Of a DNA stretch of 64,000 nucleotides, positions 32,816 to 43,371 are shown in pieces (position 1 is the stretch's first letter; each line of letters opens with the position of its first letter). The position numbers and the translations under genes were made by a program. Source of the DNA: Kitasatospora sp. MAP12-44 (GTDB lineage Bacteria; Actinomycetota; Actinomycetes; Streptomycetales; Streptomycetaceae). Below the pieces are notes generated by a model. That model saw nothing but the letters and a program-made list of their open reading frames with translations. It was not told the origin of the DNA and ran no database searches. The stretch is from the NCBI RefSeq assembly GCF_029892095.1, contig NZ_JARZAE010000004.1:2108001-2172000 (forward strand). The letters run 5' to 3'.

Positions 32816-34444
32816 TCAGCGGCCGGGCCGGCGGTGGACGTTCTCCGGGTGGCCGGCCACGATCTGGCCGATGTTGGGGAGGGAGTCGCCGCCCGACGGG
32901 TCCAGGTAGTGGGAGTGGGAGGCGAAGCCGAGGGGGCCGTCCGCGACGGTGAAGCGGTTGGCGCCGAAGGCCGCGGCGGCCGGGTCGGGGCCGAACCAGA
33001 GGCGGTCGGAGGCGAGTTCGTTGCCCGTCAGGGCGTCGCCGAGGCTGGGGAGGTGGGTGACCGGGTCGTGGGCGGCGGCGCCGACCCAGACGTGGTCGGC
33101 GGGGAGGCCGAGTCGGGCGGCGTGGTCGGCTTCGGTGCCGGGGCTGCCGATCAGGACGAGGTCGTCGGCGCCGGTGCCGCCGGGGCGTTGGCCGGCCAGG
33201 CCGACGGTCAGGGAGCCGTAGCTGTGGCCCAGCGCGGTGAGGTGGGCGGGCGGGCCCTGGTGGGTGGCGCGCAGGCCGGCGAGGAAGCGGTCGTAGGAGG
33301 CGGCGCCGTCGCGGGCCCGGTCCGCACTGAGGACGGACGCCGGGGCGAGGTCGCCGTCGAGGAGCCCGGACGGGTCGGGCGGCGGGTCGTAGCCGAGCCA
33401 GACCAGCGAGGCGGTCTCGCGGGCGGGGTCGGCGGCGTGCGCGGCGGTCCAGACGTTGAGCGCCCGGTCGCCGTCCCGGCCGGCGATGTCCTCCAGCTCG
33501 GTACCGACGCCGGGGACGTACGCGCTGATGTTGCGCGCCGTGTCGGGGTTGCCGAAGCACAGGATGCCCCGGCCCCGGCACTGGCCTTGGCCCAGGCCTT
33601 CGCCGGACAGGCCGAGCAGCAGCGTCGGCGGGTGGCGGCCGGCGTCCTGGTCGAGCCGGGCGCGGATCGCCCGGAAGCCGACCGACCCGACAGCGTCCCC
33701 GTCCAGGCAGCGCTGGAGGGCGATCCGATTGGCCCGGTCGCGGTCCTCGGCGGGGATGCCGTCGCGGTTGCCGACCAGCTCGGGGCACTGCTGGACGAGC
33801 AGCTCCCGCCGGCCTGGTGGCAGCGCGCGCCACCAGGCGGTGACCTCGGCGGGCGGGGCGCTCGCGGGCGGCAGGGCGGCGCCGATCAGCTGCCGGACGG
33901 CCGCCGCGTCCTCGCGGGCCGTCGCGGGGTCGACGGCGTCACCAGCCGCGAGCCGGTCGAGGCGCTCGGCGATCCGCCGGTCGGCGTCGTCCGCGGCGCG
34001 CACGGCCTGGGCGACGCGCTCGGCGATGGCCTGGCGGGTGCGTGCCCGGGCGTCCATCGCGTCCCCGTCGTGGCGCTCGGCGGCACCCGGCGGCGGGGCG
34101 CTCACCGTGCCGTCGGCGGCCACCGCGCACCCGGCGCGCTCGGCGTCGGCCAGCGCGCGCAGCAGTTGCTCCCGCGCGACCCCGAACTCGCTTGCGGCGT
34201 CCCGCAGCAGCGCACCCAGCGCCGCCGACTCCAGGTGCGCCGCTTCGAGTTGGGCGCAGTGCGCGGCCAGCGCCAGCTGCGCCTGGAGCGCCGCCGGGCC
34301 CGTCCAGCAGCCGCCGGCCTTGCCCGTGGCGGCGTGGACGCCGGCCAGAGCGCGGCCCGCGCCCTCGGCCAGCGCCTCATAGCCCTGCCCCGCAGCGGCG
34401 AGCAACTCCGGCTGGGCATCCTGTAGTTGCCAGACGTCAAGCAC
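32816..34444 (-). CDS. DUF1023-type alpha/beta hydrolase with N-terminal helical region
   Basis: A 542-residue protein. The N-terminal 230 residues are Ala-rich and helical. The C-terminal alpha/beta hydrolase part shows the pattern of DUF1023: ARNISAYVPGVGTELED, TASLVWLGYDPPPD and the nucleophile elbow LTALGHSYGSLTVGLA (GHSYG), with His probably in GFASHSHY. In actinobacteria such hydrolases accompany ESX-like substrates. Its GTG at 34444 overlaps the end of the small WXG100-like gene by 8 bases. No signal peptide is seen, so any export would rely on a type VII-like route or remain cytosolic. A GTG eight codons upstream is an alternative. Confidence 0.8.
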   Translation of the reverse strand: MLDVWQLQDAQPELLAAAGQGYEALAEGAGRALAGVHAATGKAGGCWTGPAALQAQLALAAHCAQLEAAHLESAALGALLRDAASEFGVAREQLLRALADAERAGCAVAADGTVSAPPPGAAERHDGDAMDARARTRQAIAERVAQAVRAADDADRRIAERLDRLAAGDAVDPATAREDAAAVRQLIGAALPPASAPPAEVTAWWRALPPGRRELLVQQCPELVGNRDGIPAEDRDRANRIALQRCLDGDAVGSVGFRAIRARLDQDAGRHPPTLLLGLSGEGLGQGQCRGRGILCFGNPDTARNISAYVPGVGTELEDIAGRDGDRALNVWTAAHAADPARETASLVWLGYDPPPDPSGLLDGDLAPASVLSADRARDGAASYDRFLAGLRATHQGPPAHLTALGHSYGSLTVGLAGQRPGGTGADDLVLIGSPGTEADHAARLGLPADHVWVGAAAHDPVTHLPSLGDALTGNELASDRLWFGPDPAAAAFGANRFTVADGPLGFASHSHYLDPSGGDSLPNIGQIVAGHPENVHRRPGR

Positions 34445-34736
34445 GGCCGAGGCTCCGGGCGAGCGCACCGTCGGTCTCCCGGTAGCTGCCCGCCGTGGCG
34501 ACCAGCCGGCCGCCCGCGTCGTCCAGTTCGACGGCCAGCGCGCTCAGCCGCCGTGACCACGCGCCGGTCAGCCGGTCCAGCGCCGCCGCGCTGCGCCAGC
34601 CGCACAGGCCGGCGGCGGCCGCGTCCGACGGGCCGTGCACGGCCGCGAGTTCGGCCGCGACCGCCCGTCCGACGCCCTGCAGGGCCCTGCCCTCGGCGGC
34701 GAGCCGCTCGGGGTGCACGGCAAGAACGAAAGCCAT
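34437..34736 (-). CDS. WXG100-like small helical protein
   Basis: A 99-residue protein predicted as a two-helix hairpin: a long helix (LAVHPERLAAEGRALQGVGRAV and on), a turn with LCGWRSAAALDRL in place of the WXG motif, then a second helix ending RETDGALARSLG. This matches the size and shape of type VII (ESX) secretion substrates or partners, though the exact WXG is changed to WRS. It overlaps the downstream DUF1023 hydrolase gene, a pairing often seen in streptomycetes. Whether either is secreted is unknown; no ESX machinery is in the window. Confidence 0.6.
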   Translation of the reverse strand: MAFVLAVHPERLAAEGRALQGVGRAVAAELAAVHGPSDAAAAGLCGWRSAAALDRLTGAWSRRLSALAVELDDAGGRLVATAGSYRETDGALARSLGRA

Positions 34737-34754
34737 GGGCGACAAGCTAGCTCG

Positions 34755-34760
34755 TAGAAT
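34755..34760 (+). promoter_or_regulatory. -10 element TAGAAT for a leaderless MerR mRNA
   Basis: TAGAAT ends 7 bases before the ATG at 34768, and no ribosome site lies between. The expected transcription start coincides with the start codon, so the MerR gene is probably translated from a leaderless transcript. The divergent gene starts only 31 bp away. Confidence 0.5.
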
Positions 34761-34767
34761 GGGCGCC

Positions 34768-35667
34768 ATGACGACGGTCAGCCCAGGGAGCTTCACCATC
34801 GGCGCGCTCGCCGAGGCCGCCGCGGTGAGCGTCAAGACGGTCCGCTACTACTCCGACGCCGGGCTGCTGCCGTCCCCCGAACGAAGTACCGGTGGCCACC
34901 GCCGGTACGACGAACGCGCGTTGGAGGCACTGCTGACCCTGCGCCGGCTCCGGGGCCTGGGGCTGCCGCTCGCGCTGGCCGGCCCGGTGGTGCGCGGGGA
35001 GCTGTCGCTGGAGGATGCCATCGCCTCCCAGCAGGCGGACGTCGAGCGGCAGTTGACGGAGCTGCGGTGGCGTTCGGCCGGGCTGGAGGCGCTGCGGCTG
35101 GCGGCCGGCGATCCGGAGGGGCTGCGGCTGCTCGGCGAGGCGATGCGGCACGCGCCGGAGCGGGACACCTTCGCCACCTTCTGGCGCCGGCTGCTGCCGA
35201 TCCGGATGCCCGACGGGCTGCGCTCGGCGATCATCGAGGCCGCACTGCCCGAGCTCCCGGCCGCGCCCACCGCCCAGCAGGCGCTGGCCTACGCGCAGTT
35301 GCACGCGCTGACGGCCGACCGGGCGTACGCCGCCGCCGTGTGCGCCCAGGACACCATGGACTGCGAGACGGCGCCGCTGCTCTACCAGGGCCTGGGCGAG
35401 GCCTACGAGTTGGCGGCCGCGGAGCTGGCCCGCCGCAGCGCTCCGCAAGCGGGCCAGGCGCTGGACTGCTTCGTCGCCGCGCATGCCCGAGCCGCACGCA
35501 GCGTCGACTCCGCCGACTTCCGGGTCACGCTGCGCGCCCAGCTGATCGGCGGTCCCGTCCCCGAGATGCTCCGCTACTGGGAGCTCGCCGGGAAGCTGAC
35601 CCCCGAGCCGACCATGGGCGCGGCGCACGGCTGGCTGGTCACCGCGCTCAAATGCCCTGCGCCGTGA
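34768..35667 (+). CDS. MerR-family transcriptional regulator
   Basis: A 299-residue regulator. The N-terminal winged helix is typical (FTIGALAEAAAVSVKTVRYYSDAGLLPSPERSTGGHRRYDERALEAL) followed by a coiled coil (LEDAIASQQADVERQLTELRWR). The C-terminal 190 residues form a helical, TipA-like or novel ligand-binding region without obvious cysteine clusters, so metal sensing is unlikely. The ATG at 34768 has a -10 element directly before it (leaderless); an in-frame ATG three codons upstream overlaps that element. Its 3' end overlaps the convergent HxlR gene by 20 bases. Targets unknown; the divergent WXG100/DUF1023 pair is a candidate. Confidence 0.9.
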   Translation: MTTVSPGSFTIGALAEAAAVSVKTVRYYSDAGLLPSPERSTGGHRRYDERALEALLTLRRLRGLGLPLALAGPVVRGELSLEDAIASQQADVERQLTELRWRSAGLEALRLAAGDPEGLRLLGEAMRHAPERDTFATFWRRLLPIRMPDGLRSAIIEAALPELPAAPTAQQALAYAQLHALTADRAYAAAVCAQDTMDCETAPLLYQGLGEAYELAAAELARRSAPQAGQALDCFVAAHARAARSVDSADFRVTLRAQLIGGPVPEMLRYWELAGKLTPEPTMGAAHGWLVTALKCPAP

Positions 35668-36019
35668 CCCAGTGCCCGCGCACCGCGTCGGTGGGCCGCT
35701 GCTCGCCGAGCGCCTCCAGCCCCCACTCCCCCAGCGCCGCGACCACCTGACGCAGCGCCGTGCCGCGCTCGGTCAGCTCGTACACCGTGGCGTTGGCCGG
35801 CCGCTCCAGCTTGCGGCGCAGCACCAGGCCCTCGCTCTCCAGCTGCTTCAGCCGGGTGGCCAGGATGTCCGTGCTGACCCCGGGCAGGTCGGCGTGCAGA
35901 TCCGTGTACCGGCGGGGCCCGCCGAGGAGTTCACGGACGATCAGGAGGCTCCAGCGCTCCCCGACCGCGTCCAGGGCGCGGGCGATGGCGCAGTACTGGT
36001 CGTAGCTTCGGCGTGACAT
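35648..36019 (-). CDS. HxlR-family transcriptional regulator
   Basis: A 123-residue winged-helix regulator with the HxlR pattern: an N-terminal YDQYCAIARALDAVGERWSLLIVRELLGGPRRYTDLHADLPGVSTDILATRLKQLE and wing LERPANATVYELTERG. The usual single N-terminal cysteine is present (YCAIAR), so redox or aldehyde sensing is possible. It is divergent from an aminotransferase gene; the perfect palindrome CCAAGT-N4-ACTTGG at 36051-36066 between them is its likely operator. Alternative in-frame starts at 36031 and 36037 add only hydrophobic residues. The stop lies inside the 3' end of the convergent MerR gene. Confidence 0.9.
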   Translation of the reverse strand: MSRRSYDQYCAIARALDAVGERWSLLIVRELLGGPRRYTDLHADLPGVSTDILATRLKQLESEGLVLRRKLERPANATVYELTERGTALRQVVAALGEWGLEALGEQRPTDAVRGHWVTAQGI

Positions 36020-36050
36020 GGGGATCAGCATAGCCAAAAGGTTGGACTTT

Positions 36051-36066
36051 CCAAGTGGTTACTTGG
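36051..36066. promoter_or_regulatory. Palindrome between HxlR gene and aminotransferase gene
   Basis: CCAAGT-GGTT-ACTTGG is a perfect 6-4-6 palindrome, 32 bp upstream of the HxlR start and 43 bp upstream of the aminotransferase start. Preceding TTGGAC may be part of the aminotransferase promoter. HxlR operators are usually such dyads next to the regulator gene. Confidence 0.55.
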
Positions 36067-36108
36067 TAGAACAAAGCAACCAGCATGGTGATGGTCGGGA
36101 GGCCTCCA

Positions 36109-37320
36109 GTGGAGTATCGGCAGTCCAGCAAACTCTCGGGCGTGTGCTACGAGATCCGCGGCCCGGTGGTCGACCAGGCGAACGCCCTGGAGGAGGCCGG
36201 TCACAGCGTGCTGCGGCTGAACACCGGCAACCCCGCCACCTTCGGCTTCGAGGCGCCCCCGGAGATCCTTCAGGACATCATCCGCAACCTCCCCACCGCG
36301 CACGGCTACAGCGACGCGCGCGGCATCCTGCCCGCCCGCCGCGCGGTCGTGCAGTACTACCAGCAGCGCGGCGTCGCCGGGGTCACCGTCAACGACGTCT
36401 ACCTCGGCAACGGCGCCTCCGAGCTGATCCAGATGTCGATCACCGCGCTGGTCGACGACGGCGACGAAGTCCTCATCCCGGCCCCGGACTTCCCACTCTG
36501 GACGGCCGTGGTCCGGCTGGCCGGCGGCAAGGCCGTGCACTACCTGTGCGACGAGGAGGCCGACTGGTACCCGGACCTGGACGACATCGCCTCCAAGATC
36601 AACCACCGCACCAAGGCCATCGTCGTCATCAACCCCAACAACCCCACCGGCGCGGTCTACCCCAAGGAGCTCCTTGAGGGCATCCTCGACCTGGCCCGCC
36701 GGCACGGCCTGATCGTGCTGGCGGACGAGATCTACGACAAGATCCTCTACGACGGCGTCGAGCACCACTGCCTGGCCGCGCTCGCCGACGACGTGCTGAC
36801 CCTCACCTTCAACGGCCTCTCCAAGTCCTACCGGGTGGCCGGGTTCCGCAGCGGCTGGCTGGTGGTCTCCGGCCCCAAGGAGCACGCCAAGGACTACCTG
36901 GAGGGCCTCACCATGCTGGCGGGCATGCGGCTGTGCCCCAACGTCCCGGCCCAGTACGCCGTGCAGGCCGCGCTCGGCGGCCACCAGTCCATCCACGACC
37001 TCACGCTGCCCACCGGCAGGCTCACCGAGCAGCGCGACGTCACCTGGCGGGCACTCAACGAGCTGCCCGGCGTGAGCTGCGTCAAGCCCAAGGGCGCGCT
37101 GTACGCCTTCGCCAAGCTGGACCCGGCCGTCCACAAGATCAAGGACGACGAGCGCTTCGTGCTGGACCTGCTGCTCCGCGAGAAGATCCACATCGTCCAG
37201 GGCACCGGCTTCAACTGGCCCCGGCCCGACCACTTCCGCTTTGTCACGCTGCCGCGCGCCGACGACCTGGAGACCGCCATCAGCCGGATCGGCCGCTTCC
37301 TGGCCACCTATCGCCAATAA
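36109..37320 (+). CDS. Alanine-type (class I) aminotransferase
   Basis: A 403-residue PLP enzyme of the AlaA/alanine transaminase group: interconversion of pyruvate + glutamate with alanine + 2-oxoglutarate. Seen are GNGASELIQMSI (phosphate loop), PDFPLWTAVV, INPNNPTGAVYPKE (Asn), LADEIYDKILYDG (Asp, Tyr) and the PLP lysine in SLSKSYRVAGFRSGW-like NGLSKSYRVAGFRSGW. The GTG at 36109 is chosen because GGGAGG lies 7 bases upstream and family members begin with a similar short leader; an upstream ATG at 36085 has no ribosome site. Probably regulated by the divergent HxlR protein. Confidence 0.92.
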   Translation: MEYRQSSKLSGVCYEIRGPVVDQANALEEAGHSVLRLNTGNPATFGFEAPPEILQDIIRNLPTAHGYSDARGILPARRAVVQYYQQRGVAGVTVNDVYLGNGASELIQMSITALVDDGDEVLIPAPDFPLWTAVVRLAGGKAVHYLCDEEADWYPDLDDIASKINHRTKAIVVINPNNPTGAVYPKELLEGILDLARRHGLIVLADEIYDKILYDGVEHHCLAALADDVLTLTFNGLSKSYRVAGFRSGWLVVSGPKEHAKDYLEGLTMLAGMRLCPNVPAQYAVQAALGGHQSIHDLTLPTGRLTEQRDVTWRALNELPGVSCVKPKGALYAFAKLDPAVHKIKDDERFVLDLLLREKIHIVQGTGFNWPRPDHFRFVTLPRADDLETAISRIGRFLATYRQ

Positions 37321-39885
<2,565 letters not shown>

Positions 39886-39896
39886 CCCGATCCAGA

Positions 39897-39940
39897 GCGT
39901 GAGAGCGCCGGGTGGTCCCCGCCACCCGGCGCTCTCACGC
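39897..39940. terminator. 19-bp terminator between geoA and ynfA-like gene
   Basis: GCGTGAGAGCGCCGGGTGG pairs perfectly with its complement across a 6-nt loop TCCCCG. It lies between convergent genes and probably serves both. Confidence 0.85.
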
Positions 39941-39942
39941 CG

Positions 39943-40275
39943 TTAGTTCCGCGGCCCGTACATGATCACCGCGACGCCGACCAGGCAGACCAGCGCTCCG
40001 GCCAGGTCGTAGCGGGTGGGGCGGAAGCCGTCCACCAGCACGCCCCAGAGCAGCGAACCGGCCACGAACACCCCGCCGTACGCGGCCAGCACGCGGCCGA
40101 AGTGGCTGTCCGGTTGGAGGGTCGCCACGAAACCGTAGGCGCCGAGGGCCACGACCCCGGCACCGATCCAGGCCGCTCCGCGGTGCTCCCGGACGCCCTG
40201 CCAGACCATCCAGGCGCCGCCGATCTCCAGCACGGCGGCGAGGACGAAGAGCAGGATGGAGCGCGCGACGGTCAT
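39943..40275 (-). CDS. YnfA/UPF0060 small membrane protein
   Basis: A 110-residue protein with four transmembrane helices ([79 protein letters not shown]). The order and motifs LEIGGAW and [17 protein letters not shown] are those of the UPF0060 (YnfA) family, relatives of small multidrug-resistance transporters. It lies 11 bases downstream of a TetR gene in the same direction, so it is probably repressed by it and may export a toxic compound. The terminator at 39897-39940 follows at once. Confidence 0.9.
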   Translation of the reverse strand: MTVARSILLFVLAAVLEIGGAWMVWQGVREHRGAAWIGAGVVALGAYGFVATLQPDSHFGRVLAAYGGVFVAGSLLWGVLVDGFRPTRYDLAGALVCLVGVAVIMYGPRN

Positions 40276-40286
40276 GAGCTGGGATT

Positions 40287-40868
40287 CTACGGCTCGCCCA
40301 GCAGCTCCCGGACGCCCAGCTCCAGCGCGCGCGACACCGCCGCCGCGTCACCCAGCGCGGCGCCGACCATCGCGCCGTCCCGCAGCAGGACCAGGACGTC
40401 GGCCCGCGCGGCCGGCTCCGCCAGGCCGGCCTCCGCGAGCAGCCGCGCCACCAGGTCGCGGAACCAGCCGCGGTGCTCGGCGATCGCCCGCGCGACGGGG
40501 TGCAGCGGGTCGGGGTACTCGGCCGCCGCGTTGATGAACGGGCAGCCACGGAACGCCGGGCCGCACATCTCCTGCCCGAGCCGCGCGACCAGCAGCGGCA
40601 GAAACTGGCGCGCCGTCAACTCGCCGAGAGCGGCGGCTGCTTCGGCCCGGATCCGGCCGTCCCAGTCCTGGACATACCAGCGCACCAGGTCCTCCTTGCC
40701 CGGGAAGTGCCGGTAGAAGGTCGCCCGCGTGACGCCCGCCTCGGTGATGATCCGGTCCACGCCGACCGTGTGGATGCCCTCGGCGTAGAACAGCCGGGTG
40801 GCCGCGTCCAGGATCCGGGCGCGGGCGGCAGAGGGGGAGGGCGCGGTGGCGGGGGCGTACGTACTCAC
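40287..40868 (-). CDS. TetR-family transcriptional regulator
   Basis: A 193-residue repressor. The N-terminal helix-turn-helix is standard ([50 protein letters not shown]); the rest is an all-helical ligand-binding and dimer domain with two cysteines near [10 protein letters not shown]. It is the first gene of an operon with the YnfA-like membrane protein, the usual repressor/exporter arrangement. The divergent peroxiredoxin gene lies 143 bp away with an inverted repeat (40963-40976) that may be an operator. GTG start at 40868. Confidence 0.92.
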   Translation of the reverse strand: MSTYAPATAPSPSAARARILDAATRLFYAEGIHTVGVDRIITEAGVTRATFYRHFPGKEDLVRWYVQDWDGRIRAEAAAALGELTARQFLPLLVARLGQEMCGPAFRGCPFINAAAEYPDPLHPVARAIAEHRGWFRDLVARLLAEAGLAEPAARADVLVLLRDGAMVGAALGDAAAVSRALELGVRELLGEP

Positions 40869-40962
40869 GCCTTTGACCGTACTGCACGCGCGCCGCGCCG
40901 CGCCGGGCCCACCTGCGGCATTGGCGCGCGCACTACCGCAGGACTACGATCACCGCACAGGA

Positions 40963-40976
40963 AGAACGAACGTTCT
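40963..40976. promoter_or_regulatory. Inverted repeat upstream of bcp-like gene
   Basis: AGAACG-AA-CGTTCT, perfect 6-bp arms, lies 36 bp upstream of the peroxiredoxin start and 95 bp from the divergent TetR gene. It could be an operator for the TetR protein or an oxidative-stress regulator. Positional inference. Confidence 0.35.
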
Positions 40977-41011
40977 ATCTGCTGCGCCACCGACCACCGA
41001 AGAGGTCCCCC

Positions 41012-41488
41012 ATGGCCAAGACCCCCGAAGTCGGCACCCTCGCACCCGACTTCACCCTCCCCGGTCTGCTGCTCAGCGAGGCCGGCGCCGAACGGCGCGA
41101 CTACCGCCTCGCCGAAGCGAAGGGCCACCCGCTGGTCCTGGTCTTCTACCCGGGCGACGACACCGCCGTCTGCACCAAGCAGCTCTGCTCCTACACCTCG
41201 GACCTCGACCGGTTCAAGGACCTGGGCGCCACCGTCTGGGGCATCAGCCCGCAGGACGTGGACAGCCACGAGCGCTTCGCCCGCAAGCACAAGCTCGCCT
41301 TCCCGCTGCTCGCCGACACCGACAAGACGGTCGCCAAGGCCTTCGGCATCGCCGTGCCCGGCCTCGGCCTGCGCCGCTCGGTCTTCATCCTGGACGCCGA
41401 CGGCTCGATCCGCTGGAAGCACGTCGCACTGGCCGGCCTGACCTTCCAGCACAGCGACACCCTCACCGCCCAACTCGCGGCCCTGTAA
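41012..41488 (+). CDS. bcp: Thiol peroxidase (BCP/PrxQ-type peroxiredoxin)
   Basis: A 158-residue peroxiredoxin that reduces H2O2 and organic peroxides using a thiol donor. The peroxidatic Cys54 is in PGDDTAVCTKQLCSY, and Cys59 five residues on is the resolving cysteine typical of the BCP/PrxQ group. The fold elements APDFTLPGLL, VWGISPQDVDSHERFARKHKLAFPLLAD and RRSVFILDADGSIRW are all present. Length is normal. Followed by a strong terminator; transcribed alone. Confidence 0.93.
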   Translation: MAKTPEVGTLAPDFTLPGLLLSEAGAERRDYRLAEAKGHPLVLVFYPGDDTAVCTKQLCSYTSDLDRFKDLGATVWGISPQDVDSHERFARKHKLAFPLLADTDKTVAKAFGIAVPGLGLRRSVFILDADGSIRWKHVALAGLTFQHSDTLTAQLAAL

Positions 41489-41502
41489 CGCGCTGACGCG
41501 GC

Positions 41503-41536
41503 GCAGCCCCGGCGGAGTGGTTCCCGCCGGGGCTGC
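41503..41536. terminator. Terminator between bcp-like and MBL genes
   Basis: A 13-bp perfect stem (41503-41515 with 41524-41536) and an 8-nt loop, extended by further partial complementarity (CTGACGC/GCGTCGGTCAG). It lies between convergent genes. Confidence 0.8.
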
Positions 41537-41547
41537 CGCAGCGTCGG

Positions 41548-42192
41548 TCAGTGGCCGCGGGCGATCCACTCGGCGAGGTGCGGGGCCTCGTCGCCGATCG
41601 TGGTGGTCGGGCCGTGGCCGGTGTACACCACCGTCTCGGGCGGCAGCACCAGCAGCCGCTCCTCGATCGAGCGGATGATGGTCGGGAAGTCGGAGAACGA
41701 CCGCCCGGTGGCGCCCGGCCCGCCCTGGAAGAGCGTGTCACCGGTGAACACCGCGTCCAGCGCCGGCACATAGAGGCTGACGCCGCCGGGGCTGTGCCCC
41801 GGGGTGTGCCGCACATGCAGGTAGATCCCGCCCACGGTGATCCGCTGGCCGTCGCGCAGCTCGTCGTCGGGGCTGTCGCCGGGGTGCTCCTGCTTCCACA
41901 GCGGCAGGTCGTCGGCGTGCAGCAGGATCGGCGCGCCGGTGAGCGCGGCCAGCGCGGGCGCGGCGTTCACGTGGTCGTTGTGGGCGTGGGTGCAGACGAT
42001 CGCCATCACCCGGCGGTCGCCGACCGCGGCCGCGATCGCCTCGGCGTCGTGCGCGGGGTCGATCACCACGGCCTCGCGGTCGTTGGCGATGATCCACACG
42101 TTGTTCTCCACCTCCCAGCTGCCACCGTCGAGTTCGAAGGTGCCGGAGGTGACGAGGTGCTCGATCTCGGGTTCGACAGGCATCTGATGCAT
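41548..42192 (-). CDS. MBL-fold metallo-hydrolase linked to mycothiol detoxification
   Basis: A 214-residue metallo-beta-lactamase-fold hydrolase. Metal ligands: THAHNDHVNA (HxHxDH), the His in RHTPGHSPGG, Asp in FTGDTLFQGG and His in YTGHGPTT, i.e. a complete glyoxalase II-like di-metal site. Its ATG overlaps the mscR stop by one base. Such genes regularly follow mscR in actinobacteria, so hydrolysis of S-formylmycothiol (or another mycothiol thioester) to formate is a reasonable inference. A second Met three codons later is an alternative start. Confidence 0.9.
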   Translation of the reverse strand: MHQMPVEPEIEHLVTSGTFELDGGSWEVENNVWIIANDREAVVIDPAHDAEAIAAAVGDRRVMAIVCTHAHNDHVNAAPALAALTGAPILLHADDLPLWKQEHPGDSPDDELRDGQRITVGGIYLHVRHTPGHSPGGVSLYVPALDAVFTGDTLFQGGPGATGRSFSDFPTIIRSIEERLLVLPPETVVYTGHGPTTTIGDEAPHLAEWIARGH

Positions 42193-43277
42193 CAGAACAC
42201 CACCACGGAACGCAGCACGTCGCCGCCGTGCATCCGGTCGAACGCGGCCTCGACCTGGTCCAGCGCGATGGTCTCGCTGACGAAGGCGTCCAGGTCGAGC
42301 CGGCCCTGCAGATAGAGGTCGATCAGCATCGGGAAGTCCCGCGAGGGCAGGCAGTCGCCGTACCAGGAGGACTTCAGCGCCCCGCCGCGCCCAAAGACGT
42401 CGATCAGCGGGAGCTCCAGCGTCATCTCGGGTGTCGGGACGCCCACCAGCACCACGGTGCCGGCCAGGTCGCGGGCGTAGAACGCCTGCTTGTACGTCTC
42501 GGGACGGCCGACCGCGTCGATCACCACATCGGCGCCGTTGCCGCCGGTCAGCGCGCGGATCTCCTCCACGGCGTCCTTGGCCTTGGAGTTGACGGTGTGG
42601 GTGGCGCCCAGTCGCAGCGCGGTGGCGAGCTTGCGGTCGTCGATGTCCACCGCGATGATCTTCGCCGCGCCGGCCAGCCGCGCGCCCATCACGGCGGCGT
42701 TGCCGACCCCGCCGCAGCCGATCACCGCGACGCTGTCGCCGCGGCCCACGTTGCCGGTGTTGACGGCGGCGCCCAGGCCCGCCATCACGCCGCAGCCCAG
42801 CAGGCCCGCGGCGGCCGGCGAGGCGGCCGGGTCCACCTTGGTGCACTGGCCGGCCGCGACCAGGGTCTTCTCGGCGAACGCGCCGATGCCCAGCGCCGGG
42901 GAGAGCGGGGTGCCGTCCAGCAGCGTCATCGGCTGCTTGGCGTTGTGCGTGGCGAAGCAGTACTGCGGCCGACCACGCCGACAGGAGCGGCACTGCCCGC
43001 AGACCGCACGCCAGTTGAGGATCACGAAGTCGCCGGGCGCGACCTCGGTCACGCCGTCGCCGACGCTCTCCACCACGCCGGCGGCCTCGTGACCGAGCAG
43101 GAACGGGAACTCGTCGTTGATCCCGCCCTCCCGGTAGTGCAGGTCGGTGTGGCAGACCCCGCAGGACTGGACCTTGACCACCGCCTCGCCCGGTCCCGGA
43201 TCGGGGACGACGATCGTCTCCACCTGCACCGGTTCGCCCTTGCCCCGGGCGATGACGCCCTTGACCTGCTGTGACAT
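42192..43277 (-). CDS. mscR: S-(hydroxymethyl)mycothiol dehydrogenase
   Basis: A 361-residue zinc alcohol dehydrogenase, the mycothiol-dependent formaldehyde dehydrogenase. It oxidises the formaldehyde-mycothiol adduct with NAD+ to S-formylmycothiol. Catalytic zinc ligands lie in [30 protein letters not shown]; the structural zinc site is [15 protein letters not shown]; the cofactor loop is [11 protein letters not shown]. The start [20 protein letters not shown] matches known MscR proteins closely. It is the first gene of a two-gene operon with the metallo-hydrolase. Mycothiol use is itself a marker of actinobacteria. Confidence 0.94.
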   Translation of the reverse strand: MSQQVKGVIARGKGEPVQVETIVVPDPGPGEAVVKVQSCGVCHTDLHYREGGINDEFPFLLGHEAAGVVESVGDGVTEVAPGDFVILNWRAVCGQCRSCRRGRPQYCFATHNAKQPMTLLDGTPLSPALGIGAFAEKTLVAAGQCTKVDPAASPAAAGLLGCGVMAGLGAAVNTGNVGRGDSVAVIGCGGVGNAAVMGARLAGAAKIIAVDIDDRKLATALRLGATHTVNSKAKDAVEEIRALTGGNGADVVIDAVGRPETYKQAFYARDLAGTVVLVGVPTPEMTLELPLIDVFGRGGALKSSWYGDCLPSRDFPMLIDLYLQGRLDLDAFVSETIALDQVEAAFDRMHGGDVLRSVVVF

Positions 43278-43312
43278 TCGGCCCTGACCTTTCCTTGCAG
43301 AACGGCGGAGCC

Positions 43313-43352
43313 GAACGGCCCCTCGGGATGATTCTCTCCCGGGGGGCCGTTC
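43313..43352 (-). terminator. Terminator after phosphatase gene
   Basis: A 16-bp stem with one G-T pair (43313-43328 with 43337-43352) and an 8-nt loop, 20 bp past the phosphatase stop and upstream of the mscR ribosome site. Confidence 0.8.
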
Positions 43353-43371
43353 AGTAAAGCCAGGTGCGCTG

